From Desulfarculaceae bacterium (GTDB lineage: Bacteria; Desulfobacterota; Desulfarculia; Desulfarculales; Desulfarculaceae), in assembly GCA_021737145.1 (NCBI GenBank), contig JAIPEN010000006.1, positions 240,829 through 304,828 on the forward strand: 64,000 nt of DNA. The letters are read 5' to 3'. Of the stretch, positions 1-7,790 are shown one piece after another. Numbering within the stretch: position 1 is the first letter of the stretch; every line of letters begins with the position of its first letter. The notes under the pieces were generated by a model. That model was not told the origin of the DNA and searched no databases. It was given only the letters and a program-made list of their open reading frames with translations. Made by a program: the position numbers and the translations under genes.

Positions 1-2259
1 GTGAACTGCGGCAGCCGCTGCCCTTTGCGGGTGTATGTAAAGGACGGCAATATCCTGCGGGTGGGACCGGACAACACCGGTGAAGGCGGCCCCTTTGGCA
101 CCCATGAGATCCGGGCCTGCCTGCGGGGGCGGGGGCTGCGCGAGTGGGTCTATTCCCCGCAACGGTTGCTGCATCCCCTTAAAAGAGTAGGCCGTCGCGG
201 CGAGGGCAACTTCGTTCAAATTTCCTGGGACGAAGCACTTGATCTTATAGCGGACAAGCTCCGGCAGGTAATCGACATTCACGGCAACGAGTCGGTGTTT
301 CGCATTTACGGCACCGGCAACTTGGGCGGTGTGGTGTCGGCCCGGGAGCAGATCGACCGTTTGATGAACCTGCTGGGGGGGCAGCTGGGCTATTACAACA
401 CCTACAGCACTGCCCAGATCACCCACGCCATGCATTACACCTATGGCGCCAAGGATTGCGGGAATCATCTCACCGACACCGCCAACAGCAAGCTTGTGGT
501 GTTTTTCGGCAATAATCCGGCCGAAACCCGCATGAGCGGAGGCGGTTCCGTTCGGGACCTGGTGGTGAGTCAGCAGGGGTCGCCGGTGCGCACCATCGTG
601 ATCGATCCGCGCTATACCGACACGGCCTCCTGCTTTGCCGACGAGTGGATCCCCATCCGGCCAGGAACCGATGCCGCCTTGGTTAACGGGTTGGCCTACG
701 TTCTCATTACCGAAGATTTAGTGGATAAAGAGTTCCTGGACCGCTACTGCGTGGGGTACGACAAAACCACCATGCCCTCGGATATTCCACCCGGCAACAG
801 CTACAAGGACTACATCCTGGGCCAGGGCCCGGACGGCCTGGCCAAAACGCCGGCCTGGGCCTCGGCGATCACCGGCATACCCCTTGAGCGCATCGTTAAG
901 CTGGCCAGGGAAGTAGGCACGGCCAAGCCGGCTTACATCGCCCAGGGATGGGGACCGCAACGCCATGCCAACGGAGAGCAGACCGCCCGGGCCATCTGCA
1001 TGCTGGCCATTCTCACCGGCAATGTGGGCATCCGGGGAGGCAACAGCGGGGACCGGGAGGGGCCTTTCGGCATCAGCTTCCCTACGATCCCTGTGGGCGA
1101 CAACCCAGTAAAAACCGCGATTCCTACTTTCTTGTGGACCAAGGCCATCGCCAGTCATGACAACTTCACCGATCTTGGTGACGGGCTCAAGGGCAGAGAG
1201 CGCCTCCAGTCGCCGATCAAGTTTTTATGGAGCTTTGCCAGCAATACCCTGGTGAACCAGCATTCTGATATCGCCAGCACCCAGCGCGCCCTGGGCGATA
1301 CCGGATTGTGCGAAATGATCGTGCTGATCGACAATGTCATGACCGCCAGTGCACGCTATGCGGACATTGTCCTGCCGGGTACCAGTTCCTTTGAGGAGAG
1401 CGATCTGTGCTATCAGGGCTATGCGGTTGAAATGGGGGTTTTGATCTTGCGGCAGCAGGCCATCGAGCCGTTGGGAGAATGCCGCACGCTCTATGATATC
1501 TGTGCGGGCGTCGCCCGGCGCATGGGTGTCGAGGAGGAGTTTACCGAGAGCCTAACCCATGATCAGTGGGTGGAATACATGTACCACCAATGCCGGCGGC
1601 TGCGTCCAGAATTGCCGGAAAAATATCTAGACGCAATCTCCCAAGGCGTTTTCAAATGGAACCGGGGGGGGCAACTCAAAATCGGGCTCCAGGCGTTCCG
1701 GGAAAACCCGGCAGAAGCCCCCTTGAACACCCCGTCAGGAAAAATAGAGATATTCTCCAAACAACTATGGGACTTGAGCAAGTCCTGGATACTGCCGCAA
1801 GGGGACCAGATCACCGCCCTGCCGGAATATCATGCCACTTGGGGCATGCCGGGCAATTCGGATGCCCAGAAGTACCCCCTTCAACTGGTGGGCCACCATT
1901 ATAAACAAAGCACCCATTCCTCCTACGCTAACAATCCTTGGCTGCAAGAGGCCGCTCCCCACTCTTTATGGATTAACCCTTTGGATGCTGAACCCCGGGG
2001 CATCCGCCATGGTGATTTGGTGCGGGTGTACAACCAATTCGGCCAGACCCAAGTGCGGGCAAAGGTAACTCCCCGCATCATGTCGGGGGTCATGTCACTA
2101 CCGCAGGGTGCCTGGTATTCACCTGATGCCAAGGGCAACGACCAAGGCGGTTGCATTAACACCTTGACCAACCAGCGGCCCTCGCCCGTGGCCAAGGGCA
2201 ATCCTCAGCACACCAATTTAGTGCAGGCTGAAAAGGCATGCGGAGCGCCGCCATGCTGA
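1..2259 (+). CDS. dmsA: DMSO reductase catalytic subunit DmsA, 5'-truncated by the window edge
   Basis: Molybdopterin-guanine-dinucleotide oxidoreductase that reduces dimethyl sulfoxide or related S/N-oxides as terminal electron acceptor outside the cytoplasmic membrane. The protein follows E. coli DmsA almost end to end as I recall it. It opens inside the N-terminal Cys motif (NCGSRCPLR), has the RACLRGR stretch, then GNNPAETRMSGGG, where the serine encoded at 535-537 corresponds to the molybdenum-ligand serine of the family. It ends with the family tail SPVAKGNPQHTNLVQAEK. The GTG at base 1 is almost certainly an internal valine, so the Tat signal and first Cys lie upstream of the window. 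dmsB overlaps its end (ATGCTGA). The substrate could also be TMAO, another sulfoxide or selenate-type oxyanion; the DmsA family call is firm. Confidence 0.93.
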   Translation: MNCGSRCPLRVYVKDGNILRVGPDNTGEGGPFGTHEIRACLRGRGLREWVYSPQRLLHPLKRVGRRGEGNFVQISWDEALDLIADKLRQVIDIHGNESVFRIYGTGNLGGVVSAREQIDRLMNLLGGQLGYYNTYSTAQITHAMHYTYGAKDCGNHLTDTANSKLVVFFGNNPAETRMSGGGSVRDLVVSQQGSPVRTIVIDPRYTDTASCFADEWIPIRPGTDAALVNGLAYVLITEDLVDKEFLDRYCVGYDKTTMPSDIPPGNSYKDYILGQGPDGLAKTPAWASAITGIPLERIVKLAREVGTAKPAYIAQGWGPQRHANGEQTARAICMLAILTGNVGIRGGNSGDREGPFGISFPTIPVGDNPVKTAIPTFLWTKAIASHDNFTDLGDGLKGRERLQSPIKFLWSFASNTLVNQHSDIASTQRALGDTGLCEMIVLIDNVMTASARYADIVLPGTSSFEESDLCYQGYAVEMGVLILRQQAIEPLGECRTLYDICAGVARRMGVEEEFTESLTHDQWVEYMYHQCRRLRPELPEKYLDAISQGVFKWNRGGQLKIGLQAFRENPAEAPLNTPSGKIEIFSKQLWDLSKSWILPQGDQITALPEYHATWGMPGNSDAQKYPLQLVGHHYKQSTHSSYANNPWLQEAAPHSLWINPLDAEPRGIRHGDLVRVYNQFGQTQVRAKVTPRIMSGVMSLPQGAWYSPDAKGNDQGGCINTLTNQRPSPVAKGNPQHTNLVQAEKACGAPPC

Positions 2260-2882
2260 AAAGGCCCTCCTTTTTTCTGGACACGCAGATATGCACCGGA
2301 TGCAAGACCTGCATGATAGCTTGCAAGGACAAGAATAACCTGCCTTTGGGAGTGCGTTGGCGGCGCGTGGTGGAGTTTGCCGGCGGCCAGTGGATCCGAT
2401 TGCCAGACGGAACCTTTCAGCAAAACGTGTTTGCCTACTACCTGTCGATGAGTTGCAACCATTGCCAAGACCCCATTTGTGTTCAATCATGCCCCACCAC
2501 CGCCATGAATCAGGATGAACAAGGCATCGTAAATGTGGACCCTCAAAAGTGTGTGGGTTGCCGCTATTGCGAATGGGCCTGCCCCTACTCGGCTCCCCAA
2601 TTCAACCCTGTTTTGGGGCAAATGACCAAATGCGATTTTTGCCGGGATGATTTGGCAATAGGCGGCGCCCCCGCCTGTGTGGCTGCATGCCCCACCCGGG
2701 CGCTGCAGTTCGGAGACTATGATGAGTTGGCCACGCTCTATGACTCTAAAACGGTATTTGCGCCTCTGCCTGCACGCGATTTAACTCAACCCTGCTTCCT
2801 GTTATGCATTCCCAAGGATGCCAAACCAGAGCTGACAGTTGATGGCGGCATTGCCAATCCCGAGGAGGTGCGGAATGCATAA
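2253..2882 (+). CDS. dmsB: DMSO reductase iron-sulfur subunit DmsB
   Basis: Electron-transfer subunit carrying four [4Fe-4S] clusters between the membrane anchor and DmsA. Four Cys groups are visible: CTGCKTCMIAC, CNHCQDPICVQSCP, CVGCRYCEWACP and CDFCRDD...CVAACP. The length of 209 residues is close to E. coli DmsB (205). I prefer the ATG at 2253 (MLKRPSFF), which overlaps the dmsA stop, over the upstream in-frame ATG at 2238. The 3' end overlaps dmsC (ATGCATAA), so the three genes are translationally coupled. No Tat signal is present, as expected for a subunit that is co-exported with DmsA. Confidence 0.93.
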   Translation: MLKRPSFFLDTQICTGCKTCMIACKDKNNLPLGVRWRRVVEFAGGQWIRLPDGTFQQNVFAYYLSMSCNHCQDPICVQSCPTTAMNQDEQGIVNVDPQKCVGCRYCEWACPYSAPQFNPVLGQMTKCDFCRDDLAIGGAPACVAACPTRALQFGDYDELATLYDSKTVFAPLPARDLTQPCFLLCIPKDAKPELTVDGGIANPEEVRNA

Positions 2883-3714
2883 TTGGAGCCTGGTCTGGTT
2901 CACATTGTTAGCCCAAGGCAGCGTTGGCGTGGTTTGGCTGAGTGTGATGGGAGCTTGGATTGGCGGGGCTAGGGAACCTGGCTCATTGCTCTGGCCAATG
3001 TCTCTGGCATTGGTTCTGAGCGGGCTGGGAATAATCGGTGCCACCGCGCATCTGGCTAAACCTCGCTTGGCTCCCAATGCCTTGCGTAATTTTAGACAAT
3101 CCTGGTTAAGCCGGGAGGTTTTCTTGGTGCAGGCCTTTGCCGGCATGCAATTACTGCTGGTCTTGTTTGAACTCTGGGGTGTCCAGACTCTGTTTTGGGC
3201 CTGCGGGGTGGTGGCCTGCCTTATCGGCGGTCTGGCGCTCTTTGCCATGACCCGAGTATATCTTCTACGAACCGTCCCAGTTTGGAACACCATGGCAACC
3301 CCCCTGGAGTTTGTAGGCAGCACTCTGCTTTTGGGGGGCGGGTTCATCGCCTTGCTAACGGTCTTAATCCCCCAGGACCATTCGAACCGGGAGCCTTTTT
3401 TGCTGGTGGCGGTAATCAGCATCGGGCTAGGCTTGCTCCTCAAGTTGACAAGCATAATTCCAGCCATAAAAGCACTGACTCCCGCCAAATCTCAAACCTG
3501 GTATCCTGCAAAGTCCCAATCTAATAACACTGGATGGGTGTTGGCCGCACGCACGTTGTTCTCTCTCCTAGGACTGTCGTCAATGATCCTGTTGCTGGTT
3601 CAGGAGGTCGGCCCACTTTGGTTGTGGGCTGGTCTGGGCTTGGCCTTTTTTACCGCATGCGAAGTTTTAGGCAGATGGCGTTTCTATATGATTTATAGGC
3701 GAGTCGGGTTGTAA
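2875..3714 (+). CDS. dmsC: DMSO reductase membrane anchor subunit DmsC
   Basis: Integral membrane quinol-oxidising anchor of the DmsABC complex. The 279-residue protein consists almost wholly of hydrophobic helices (about eight) and ends with the family-like tail EVLGRWRFYMIYRRVGL. The start at 2875 (MHNWSLVW) is chosen because a strong GAGGAGG ribosome-binding site sits just upstream and it overlaps the dmsB stop; the longer frame from 2839 lacks this. The gene appears complete although an insertion-sequence remnant begins immediately after its stop codon. Base composition is visibly less GC-rich than the genes from 4.3 kb onward. Confidence 0.88.
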   Translation: MHNWSLVWFTLLAQGSVGVVWLSVMGAWIGGAREPGSLLWPMSLALVLSGLGIIGATAHLAKPRLAPNALRNFRQSWLSREVFLVQAFAGMQLLLVLFELWGVQTLFWACGVVACLIGGLALFAMTRVYLLRTVPVWNTMATPLEFVGSTLLLGGGFIALLTVLIPQDHSNREPFLLVAVISIGLGLLLKLTSIIPAIKALTPAKSQTWYPAKSQSNNTGWVLAARTLFSLLGLSSMILLLVQEVGPLWLWAGLGLAFFTACEVLGRWRFYMIYRRVGL

Positions 3715-3965
3715 ATAGCCCTTTCCTTCTTGGCCAATTGACGCTTCAACCTGGCGTTTTCGATCGCCAACTCCTTTTCGGTCTCACTCCGGCTGGCCTC
3801 ATATCGGGCCTTTTTGCGCCAGGCATATAGCTGGGATTCATGCAGCCCTAACTGCTTGGCCGCATCCGCAACTCCCACTTGCCCGGCCAGGGCCAGGGCC
3901 TCTGACTTGAATTCGGGTGAGTAGCGCTTGCGTGTCGCCTTGGTCTGCCTCTGCTGTACGGGCAT
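3693..3965 (-). pseudogene. Truncated IS3-family transposase OrfA (helix-turn-helix)
   Basis: The reading frame begins with a typical IS3 OrfA: basic N-terminus, RYSPEFKSEALALAGQ, then the HTH segment VADAAKQLGLHESQLYAWRKKARY and the leucine-zipper-like stretch ELAIENARLKRQLAKKER. The family normally continues with a short segment ending near a frameshift into orfB. Here the last residues (AIYNPTRL) come from read-through into antisense dmsC sequence, so the gene is broken after about residue 83. The HTH would have bound the element ends; a free truncated OrfA could in principle still bind them, but nothing indicates that it is expressed. Confidence 0.75.
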
Positions 3966-4028
3966 GGATCACCTTTGCCATGCAATCTTCTCGCTTAACG
4001 GAGTGTCCGTCAAAACTGGGCTGGATCA
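3715..4028 (-). mobile_element. IS3-family insertion sequence, left-end remnant
   Basis: A fragment of an IS3-type element lies on the minus strand: a terminal-repeat-like end at 4003-4028, a short leader, and the start of orfA. The element is lost after about 85 codons of orfA, next to the dmsC stop; orfB with the DDE integrase domain and the right end are absent. It therefore cannot transpose by itself. It separates the Dms genes from the following oppositely oriented operon and marks a past rearrangement. The junction is near 3714-3720 but cannot be placed to the base. Confidence 0.7.
4003..4028 (-). repeat. IS3-type terminal inverted repeat (left end)
   Basis: Read on the minus strand, 4028 to 4003 begins TGATCCAGCCCAGTTTTGAC and continues to GGACAC. 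This resembles the TG-starting left ends of IS3-group elements, in which a GGACAC-like block follows about 20 bases in. It lies about 38 bases before the orfA start, the expected spacing. No matching right end is present in the window. Confidence 0.6.
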
Positions 4029-4044
4029 GTCTTTATTTAGTTGC

Positions 4045-4326
4045 TCAGCCCGACAATATGCGGCTCAACTCGAACACCACGTTTGAGCCATCGGGGCAGC
4101 TGTGACGGGCCGGGTCATCAGGATTTTTCAACCAAGGGAATTGACCTCCATAGCGCAGGCTGTGGACCTTGGCCATCATGGAGCACATGGCGTCGAAACA
4201 GAGTTTTCCGGCCACTTGGTTGTATTCAAAGATGACCTCATCGCCCACCCGGTGACCCGCCGTACAAGGCGATTTCACTTCAACTACCCGGACTTTGACA
4301 CGATAGCGCTTGGCTTTAGCAGGCAC
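4045..4326 (-). CDS. TIGR04076 family small protein
   Basis: A 93-residue protein with the pattern I associate with TIGR04076: VKVRVVEVKSPCTAGHRVGDEV near the N-terminus, a Cys-containing centre (LCFDAMCSMM), LRYGGQFPW, and a C-terminal CPDG...VVFEL. The family has no established function; the conserved Cys residues suggest metal or redox involvement, but this is not shown. It is the last gene of the minus-strand operon, 11 bases downstream of the aminotransferase gene. Confidence 0.75.
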   Translation of the reverse strand: MPAKAKRYRVKVRVVEVKSPCTAGHRVGDEVIFEYNQVAGKLCFDAMCSMMAKVHSLRYGGQFPWLKNPDDPARHSCPDGSNVVFELSRILSG

Positions 4327-4337
4327 CGGATATCTCC

Positions 4338-5639
4338 TTATCCCAACTGTTGCATGCCGTCTGTCAGGACGTTAATCCCCCGCTGGAACTGCTCATCGGT
4401 GATGACCAGAGGCATCAGGGTGCGCACGTTGTTGCCCAGGGTGCCGCAGTCCAGGATCAGCAGGCCGTGGGCGTGGCAATAGGCGGTGAGCTTCTTGGCC
4501 AGTTCGGCGGCGGGCTGCTTGCTCACCGGGTCGCTCACCAGTTCGAAGGCCAACATGGGGCCCAGGCCCCGCACGTCGCCGATCACCGGGAAGCGGTCCT
4601 GCAAAGCCAACAGCGCTTGCCGGGCTTTCGTCCCCAGTTTCTCGGCCCGGGTCAGGATGTCCTCCTGCTCGATGACCTCCAACACCGCCAGGCCGGCTGC
4701 GCAAGCCACCGGATTGCCGCCATAGGTGCCCCCCAGGCCACCGGGATGGACGCTGTCCATCAACTCAGCCGTGCCGGTGATGCCGCTGAGGGGCAGGCCG
4801 CCGCCCAGTGACTTTCCGGTGGTGACGATGTCCGCCTCGACCCCGAAGTGCTCCAGCGCGAACATCTTGCCGGTTCGCGCTATGCCGGTCTGCACCTCGT
4901 CGGCGACGAGCACAATGCCATGGTCGTCGCACAACTGGCGAAGCTGGGCCCAGTACTCCGGTGGGGGCACGATGAAGCCGCCTTCGCCCAGCACCGGCTC
5001 CATGATGATCACCGCCACCTCGTCGGGGCTCACGTGGTACTTGAAGAACTCGCCATCCAAATATCGCTGGCCGCAAAAGACCCCGCAGCCTGGGTACTCC
5101 CTGCCCCAGGGGCAGCGATAGCAATAGGGGGCTGGGGCCCGGTAGATGCCCGGCAGATGCGCCCCCAGCTTGTACTTGTAGGGCATCACCTTGCTAGTCA
5201 GGGCCATGCCCAACAGGGTGCGACCGTGAAAGGCGCCCTCGAAGCAGACCACTCCCGTGCGGCCGGTGGCGTAGCGGGCGATTTTAACCGCATTCTCCAC
5301 CGCCTCGGCCCCGGAGTTGGCAAACATGGTCTTTTTGGTGCCCCGGCAGGGCACCAGGTCGTTGAGCTTCTCGGCCAGGGCCACGTAGGGCTCGTTAATG
5401 GAGACGTGGAAGCAGCCGTGCAGGTATTGGTCAGCCTGCTTTTTGATGGCCGCCACCACCTTGGGATGGCGATGGCCCACGTTGTTGACCCCGATGCCCC
5501 CGGCGAAGTCGATGTACTGGTTGCCTTCGGGGTCCCAGATCAGGGCCCCCTCCGCCTTGGCCATCACCACCGGGGTCACGTTGCCCACGCCCCGGGGGAT
5601 CGCCGCCGCCCGACGGTCCCATAAATGATTTAAGGACAT
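4338..5639 (-). CDS. gabT: Class III PLP aminotransferase, GabT-like (4-aminobutyrate/omega-amino acid transaminase)
   Basis: A 433-residue PLP enzyme of the ornithine/GABA aminotransferase family that transfers an omega- or alpha-amino group to a keto acid. Visible landmarks are NSGAEAVENAVKIAR (phosphate-binding region, about 108-122), FHGRT (137-141), VADEVQTG (about 245-252) and TTGKSLGGG with the PLP lysine at residue 276. A Cys cluster CYRCPWGREYPGCGVFC (173-189) is a recurrent insert in this subgroup. The gene lies in an operon with a flavoprotein, ferredoxin and carboxylate transporter, so the amine donor may be a product of that pathway; the substrate cannot be read from sequence. 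Confidence 0.88.
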   Translation of the reverse strand: MSLNHLWDRRAAAIPRGVGNVTPVVMAKAEGALIWDPEGNQYIDFAGGIGVNNVGHRHPKVVAAIKKQADQYLHGCFHVSINEPYVALAEKLNDLVPCRGTKKTMFANSGAEAVENAVKIARYATGRTGVVCFEGAFHGRTLLGMALTSKVMPYKYKLGAHLPGIYRAPAPYCYRCPWGREYPGCGVFCGQRYLDGEFFKYHVSPDEVAVIIMEPVLGEGGFIVPPPEYWAQLRQLCDDHGIVLVADEVQTGIARTGKMFALEHFGVEADIVTTGKSLGGGLPLSGITGTAELMDSVHPGGLGGTYGGNPVACAAGLAVLEVIEQEDILTRAEKLGTKARQALLALQDRFPVIGDVRGLGPMLAFELVSDPVSKQPAAELAKKLTAYCHAHGLLILDCGTLGNNVRTLMPLVITDEQFQRGINVLTDGMQQLG

Positions 5640-5677
5640 CTCGGATTCTCCACTACGGCTACCATTGATGTCGCCGC

Positions 5678-5920
5678 TTAACGAATCAAGTAGGGCAGCT
5701 CATTCATGCTGATAGCCTGGCGGGGGCACACGAAGGTGCATACGTCGCAGTACCAGCAATCATCGCGGTAGCGCATGTAGGGGTAGCCGTGTTCGCCGAA
5801 GTGCAACACATCCATGGGGCACATGTCCACGCAAACTCCGCAGCGCACACAAAGGCCATGATCGAAATTTAGCCACGAGTAGTCTTTCTCGTCGTAACGA
5901 ACGCCGTTGATCGTACTCAT
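5678..5920 (-). CDS. Two-cluster [4Fe-4S] ferredoxin, AprB-like partner of the adjacent flavoprotein
   Basis: An 80-residue electron carrier with two complete CxxCxxCxxxCP motifs: CVRCGVCVDMCP and CWYCDVCTFVCP. The start at 5920 (MSTINGVRYDEKDYSW) has a strong AAGGAGGAG Shine-Dalgarno directly upstream; the longer open frame reaching 6019 only overlaps the flavoprotein gene. The start lies 2 bases after the flavoprotein stop, so the pair is translationally linked like aprA/aprB. It probably shuttles electrons from the flavoprotein FAD to a membrane or soluble acceptor. It is shorter than AprB, lacks AprB's C-terminal tail, and so is not a bona fide APS-reductase beta subunit. Confidence 0.85.
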   Translation of the reverse strand: MSTINGVRYDEKDYSWLNFDHGLCVRCGVCVDMCPMDVLHFGEHGYPYMRYRDDCWYCDVCTFVCPRQAISMNELPYLIR

Positions 5921-5922
5921 GA

Positions 5923-7788
5923 TTAGTCCTCCTCCTTGGGCATGAAAAGTCGAGGAGTGGCCATACCCTGCGCATCCAGATGTTTTTTCATCCAGGGGTC
6001 GTCGGTCGGATTCTTCCATTCAGGCCCCTTCTCGAACATGGGGCCGGTGTCGAACTCCAGGTCCGGATAAGCGTATTCCATGGCCGTGGGATAGTCCCAT
6101 TTGTATCCCGGGACCGGACGCTTTTCCAACTCCATGCCGCCTTCCGGCCCCTTCTTGATCACCACCCAGGCGCGATCCCATTCTGGTTTTTTTGCGGGCA
6201 GGTCGGTGCGCCAGTGTTGGTATCCCCAGCGGCTCTCATCACGAAAGAGGCTGGAACGGGCCATCATCTCGCCCACCCTGAGTATGCTTTTGATCTCATG
6301 CGCTTTCAGCAGGTCGTGCATGTCCACCGCCTGGATCTGAGGCAGGTCCTCTTGCCGGATACGCTCCATCCACCAAGCTGCCTTTTCCATGAACACTGGG
6401 TTCTTGGGTGGTTTGAGATAATACTGCACCCGGGTGCGGGCTTTGTACTCCACCAAGGTGGTGGGCAGTCCGCCCTCGCGGCGCAGGGGCGCTTCAAACT
6501 CTTCGGCCTCTTTGCGCAGCCAGGCTTTGAGCCCGCTACGCTGAGCAGGTTCCGGCACTCCAGCGGCAAAGTGGGCCGCCGCCTCTCCAATGATGCCCCC
6601 CATGGCCAGGGCGCCGCCCAGGTAGGAGTGGGGCAGACCGCCGTCCACGTCGCCGGCCACGTAGAGACCCGGAACGCAAGTGGCGCCGTCCACGTCGCTA
6701 AGTACACCGGAGCTGCTGTGCCCGCCGCACACGCCGATCTCCTCGGCAAAGGCCAACTCCACCGCATTGGCATTGCGATAGTCTTGCTGACGTCCGTGAT
6801 GAAATAGCCCCCTACTGGTACGTTCATTGCCCCACTGTATCTTTTCGATGATCTGGATCATCTCTTCGGGCAGGTGGTCCATCTTCAGATAGATGGGTCC
6901 CTTACCTTGGGCGAAACGCTTCCACGACCCCATCTTGCTATCGCCCGATGAGTACCCATGGCTCCAAGTGCGCTGTTCCCACGGGTTGATGGTGTAGGCC
7001 CCTCGGGGCGCGGCCACGTAGCCGCATGACGGGCCCTGGTGATCTTTGAGCAGGGTGTTGGCTTGGAAGCACTCCATATTTACTAACTCGGCGCCTGCCT
7101 CGTAAGCCATGGTATAGCCGTCACCGCTGCAACCTGGGAACTCATAGGTGCCGGCCAAGTAGCCCGAACTGGACAACCCCATGCGCCCGGCCGCGCCGGT
7201 GGTGAGGCAGACGGCCTTGGTCTTTATGTAGTAGTAGTGCCCGGTGCGTATATTGACTGCCAGGACACCGCAGACTTTGCCGTCCGAAGTGATAATTTTG
7301 AGGGCTGGGGTGCGGTCCATTACCTCCGCGCCGGTCTCGCGAACCGCGTGAGCCAAGGCCCTTTTCATCTCCTCCCCATCCATGGGAAGCAGCAGCGGCT
7401 TGTTGATAGGGTGCAAGTACAACAGCTGGTAGTTGCCATCTTCGTCAACTGGGAAGAGATCGCCCTTCCCCCGGTCCATGATCTGCTCCAGGTCCGCAAC
7501 CATGCGAGGGCAAACTTCGCCAAACCGGTAGGCAACATCCTGATCCAGGACACCCTCGGTGACCTTGGTCAGTAACTCCACCACGTCCTCGGGTTGGCTA
7601 TAGGGCGGCAATGCAACGGTGTTGAGCGCGTCCATGCCCCGCCCCGCCCCGCCGGAAGTTTCCATCTTACTCTTGTCCAGCACCACAACTTTCAGCTTGG
7701 GGTCCACACGGTGGGCGTAGATGGCGCTCATGGTCCCGGCGGCTCCGGAACCTATGATTACAAGGTCGGCTTGCTTAACGTGATACAT
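5923..7788 (-). CDS. AprA-like FAD-dependent oxidoreductase (fumarate reductase/APS reductase alpha superfamily)
   Basis: A 621-residue flavoprotein. It has an N-terminal Rossmann motif (DLVIIGSGAAGTMSA, GxGxxG at 13-18), DKSKMETSGGAGRGMDALNT resembling the AprA FAD-binding segment, a central LTTGAAGRMG, and the FAD-binding C-terminal block VPGLYVAGDVDGG...YLGGALAMGG. The start at 7788 (MYHVKQAD) is chosen over the long upstream frame, which overlaps tctA. Genes on both sides are 2 bases away. The match to the AprA branch and the paired ferredoxin suggest two-electron oxidation or reduction of a small organic acid delivered by the Tct system rather than APS reduction; no sat or qmo gene is nearby. 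The substrate is unknown. Confidence 0.85.
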   Translation of the reverse strand: MYHVKQADLVIIGSGAAGTMSAIYAHRVDPKLKVVVLDKSKMETSGGAGRGMDALNTVALPPYSQPEDVVELLTKVTEGVLDQDVAYRFGEVCPRMVADLEQIMDRGKGDLFPVDEDGNYQLLYLHPINKPLLLPMDGEEMKRALAHAVRETGAEVMDRTPALKIITSDGKVCGVLAVNIRTGHYYYIKTKAVCLTTGAAGRMGLSSSGYLAGTYEFPGCSGDGYTMAYEAGAELVNMECFQANTLLKDHQGPSCGYVAAPRGAYTINPWEQRTWSHGYSSGDSKMGSWKRFAQGKGPIYLKMDHLPEEMIQIIEKIQWGNERTSRGLFHHGRQQDYRNANAVELAFAEEIGVCGGHSSSGVLSDVDGATCVPGLYVAGDVDGGLPHSYLGGALAMGGIIGEAAAHFAAGVPEPAQRSGLKAWLRKEAEEFEAPLRREGGLPTTLVEYKARTRVQYYLKPPKNPVFMEKAAWWMERIRQEDLPQIQAVDMHDLLKAHEIKSILRVGEMMARSSLFRDESRWGYQHWRTDLPAKKPEWDRAWVVIKKGPEGGMELEKRPVPGYKWDYPTAMEYAYPDLEFDTGPMFEKGPEWKNPTDDPWMKKHLDAQGMATPRLFMPKEED

Positions 7789-7790
7789 GG

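Noticed and set aside
5678..7788. Bona fide APS reductase (aprBA)
   Set aside because: The ferredoxin is only 80 residues without the AprB tail, the gene order is flavoprotein before ferredoxin, and no sat or qmo genes are near; only an AprA/B-like call is supported.
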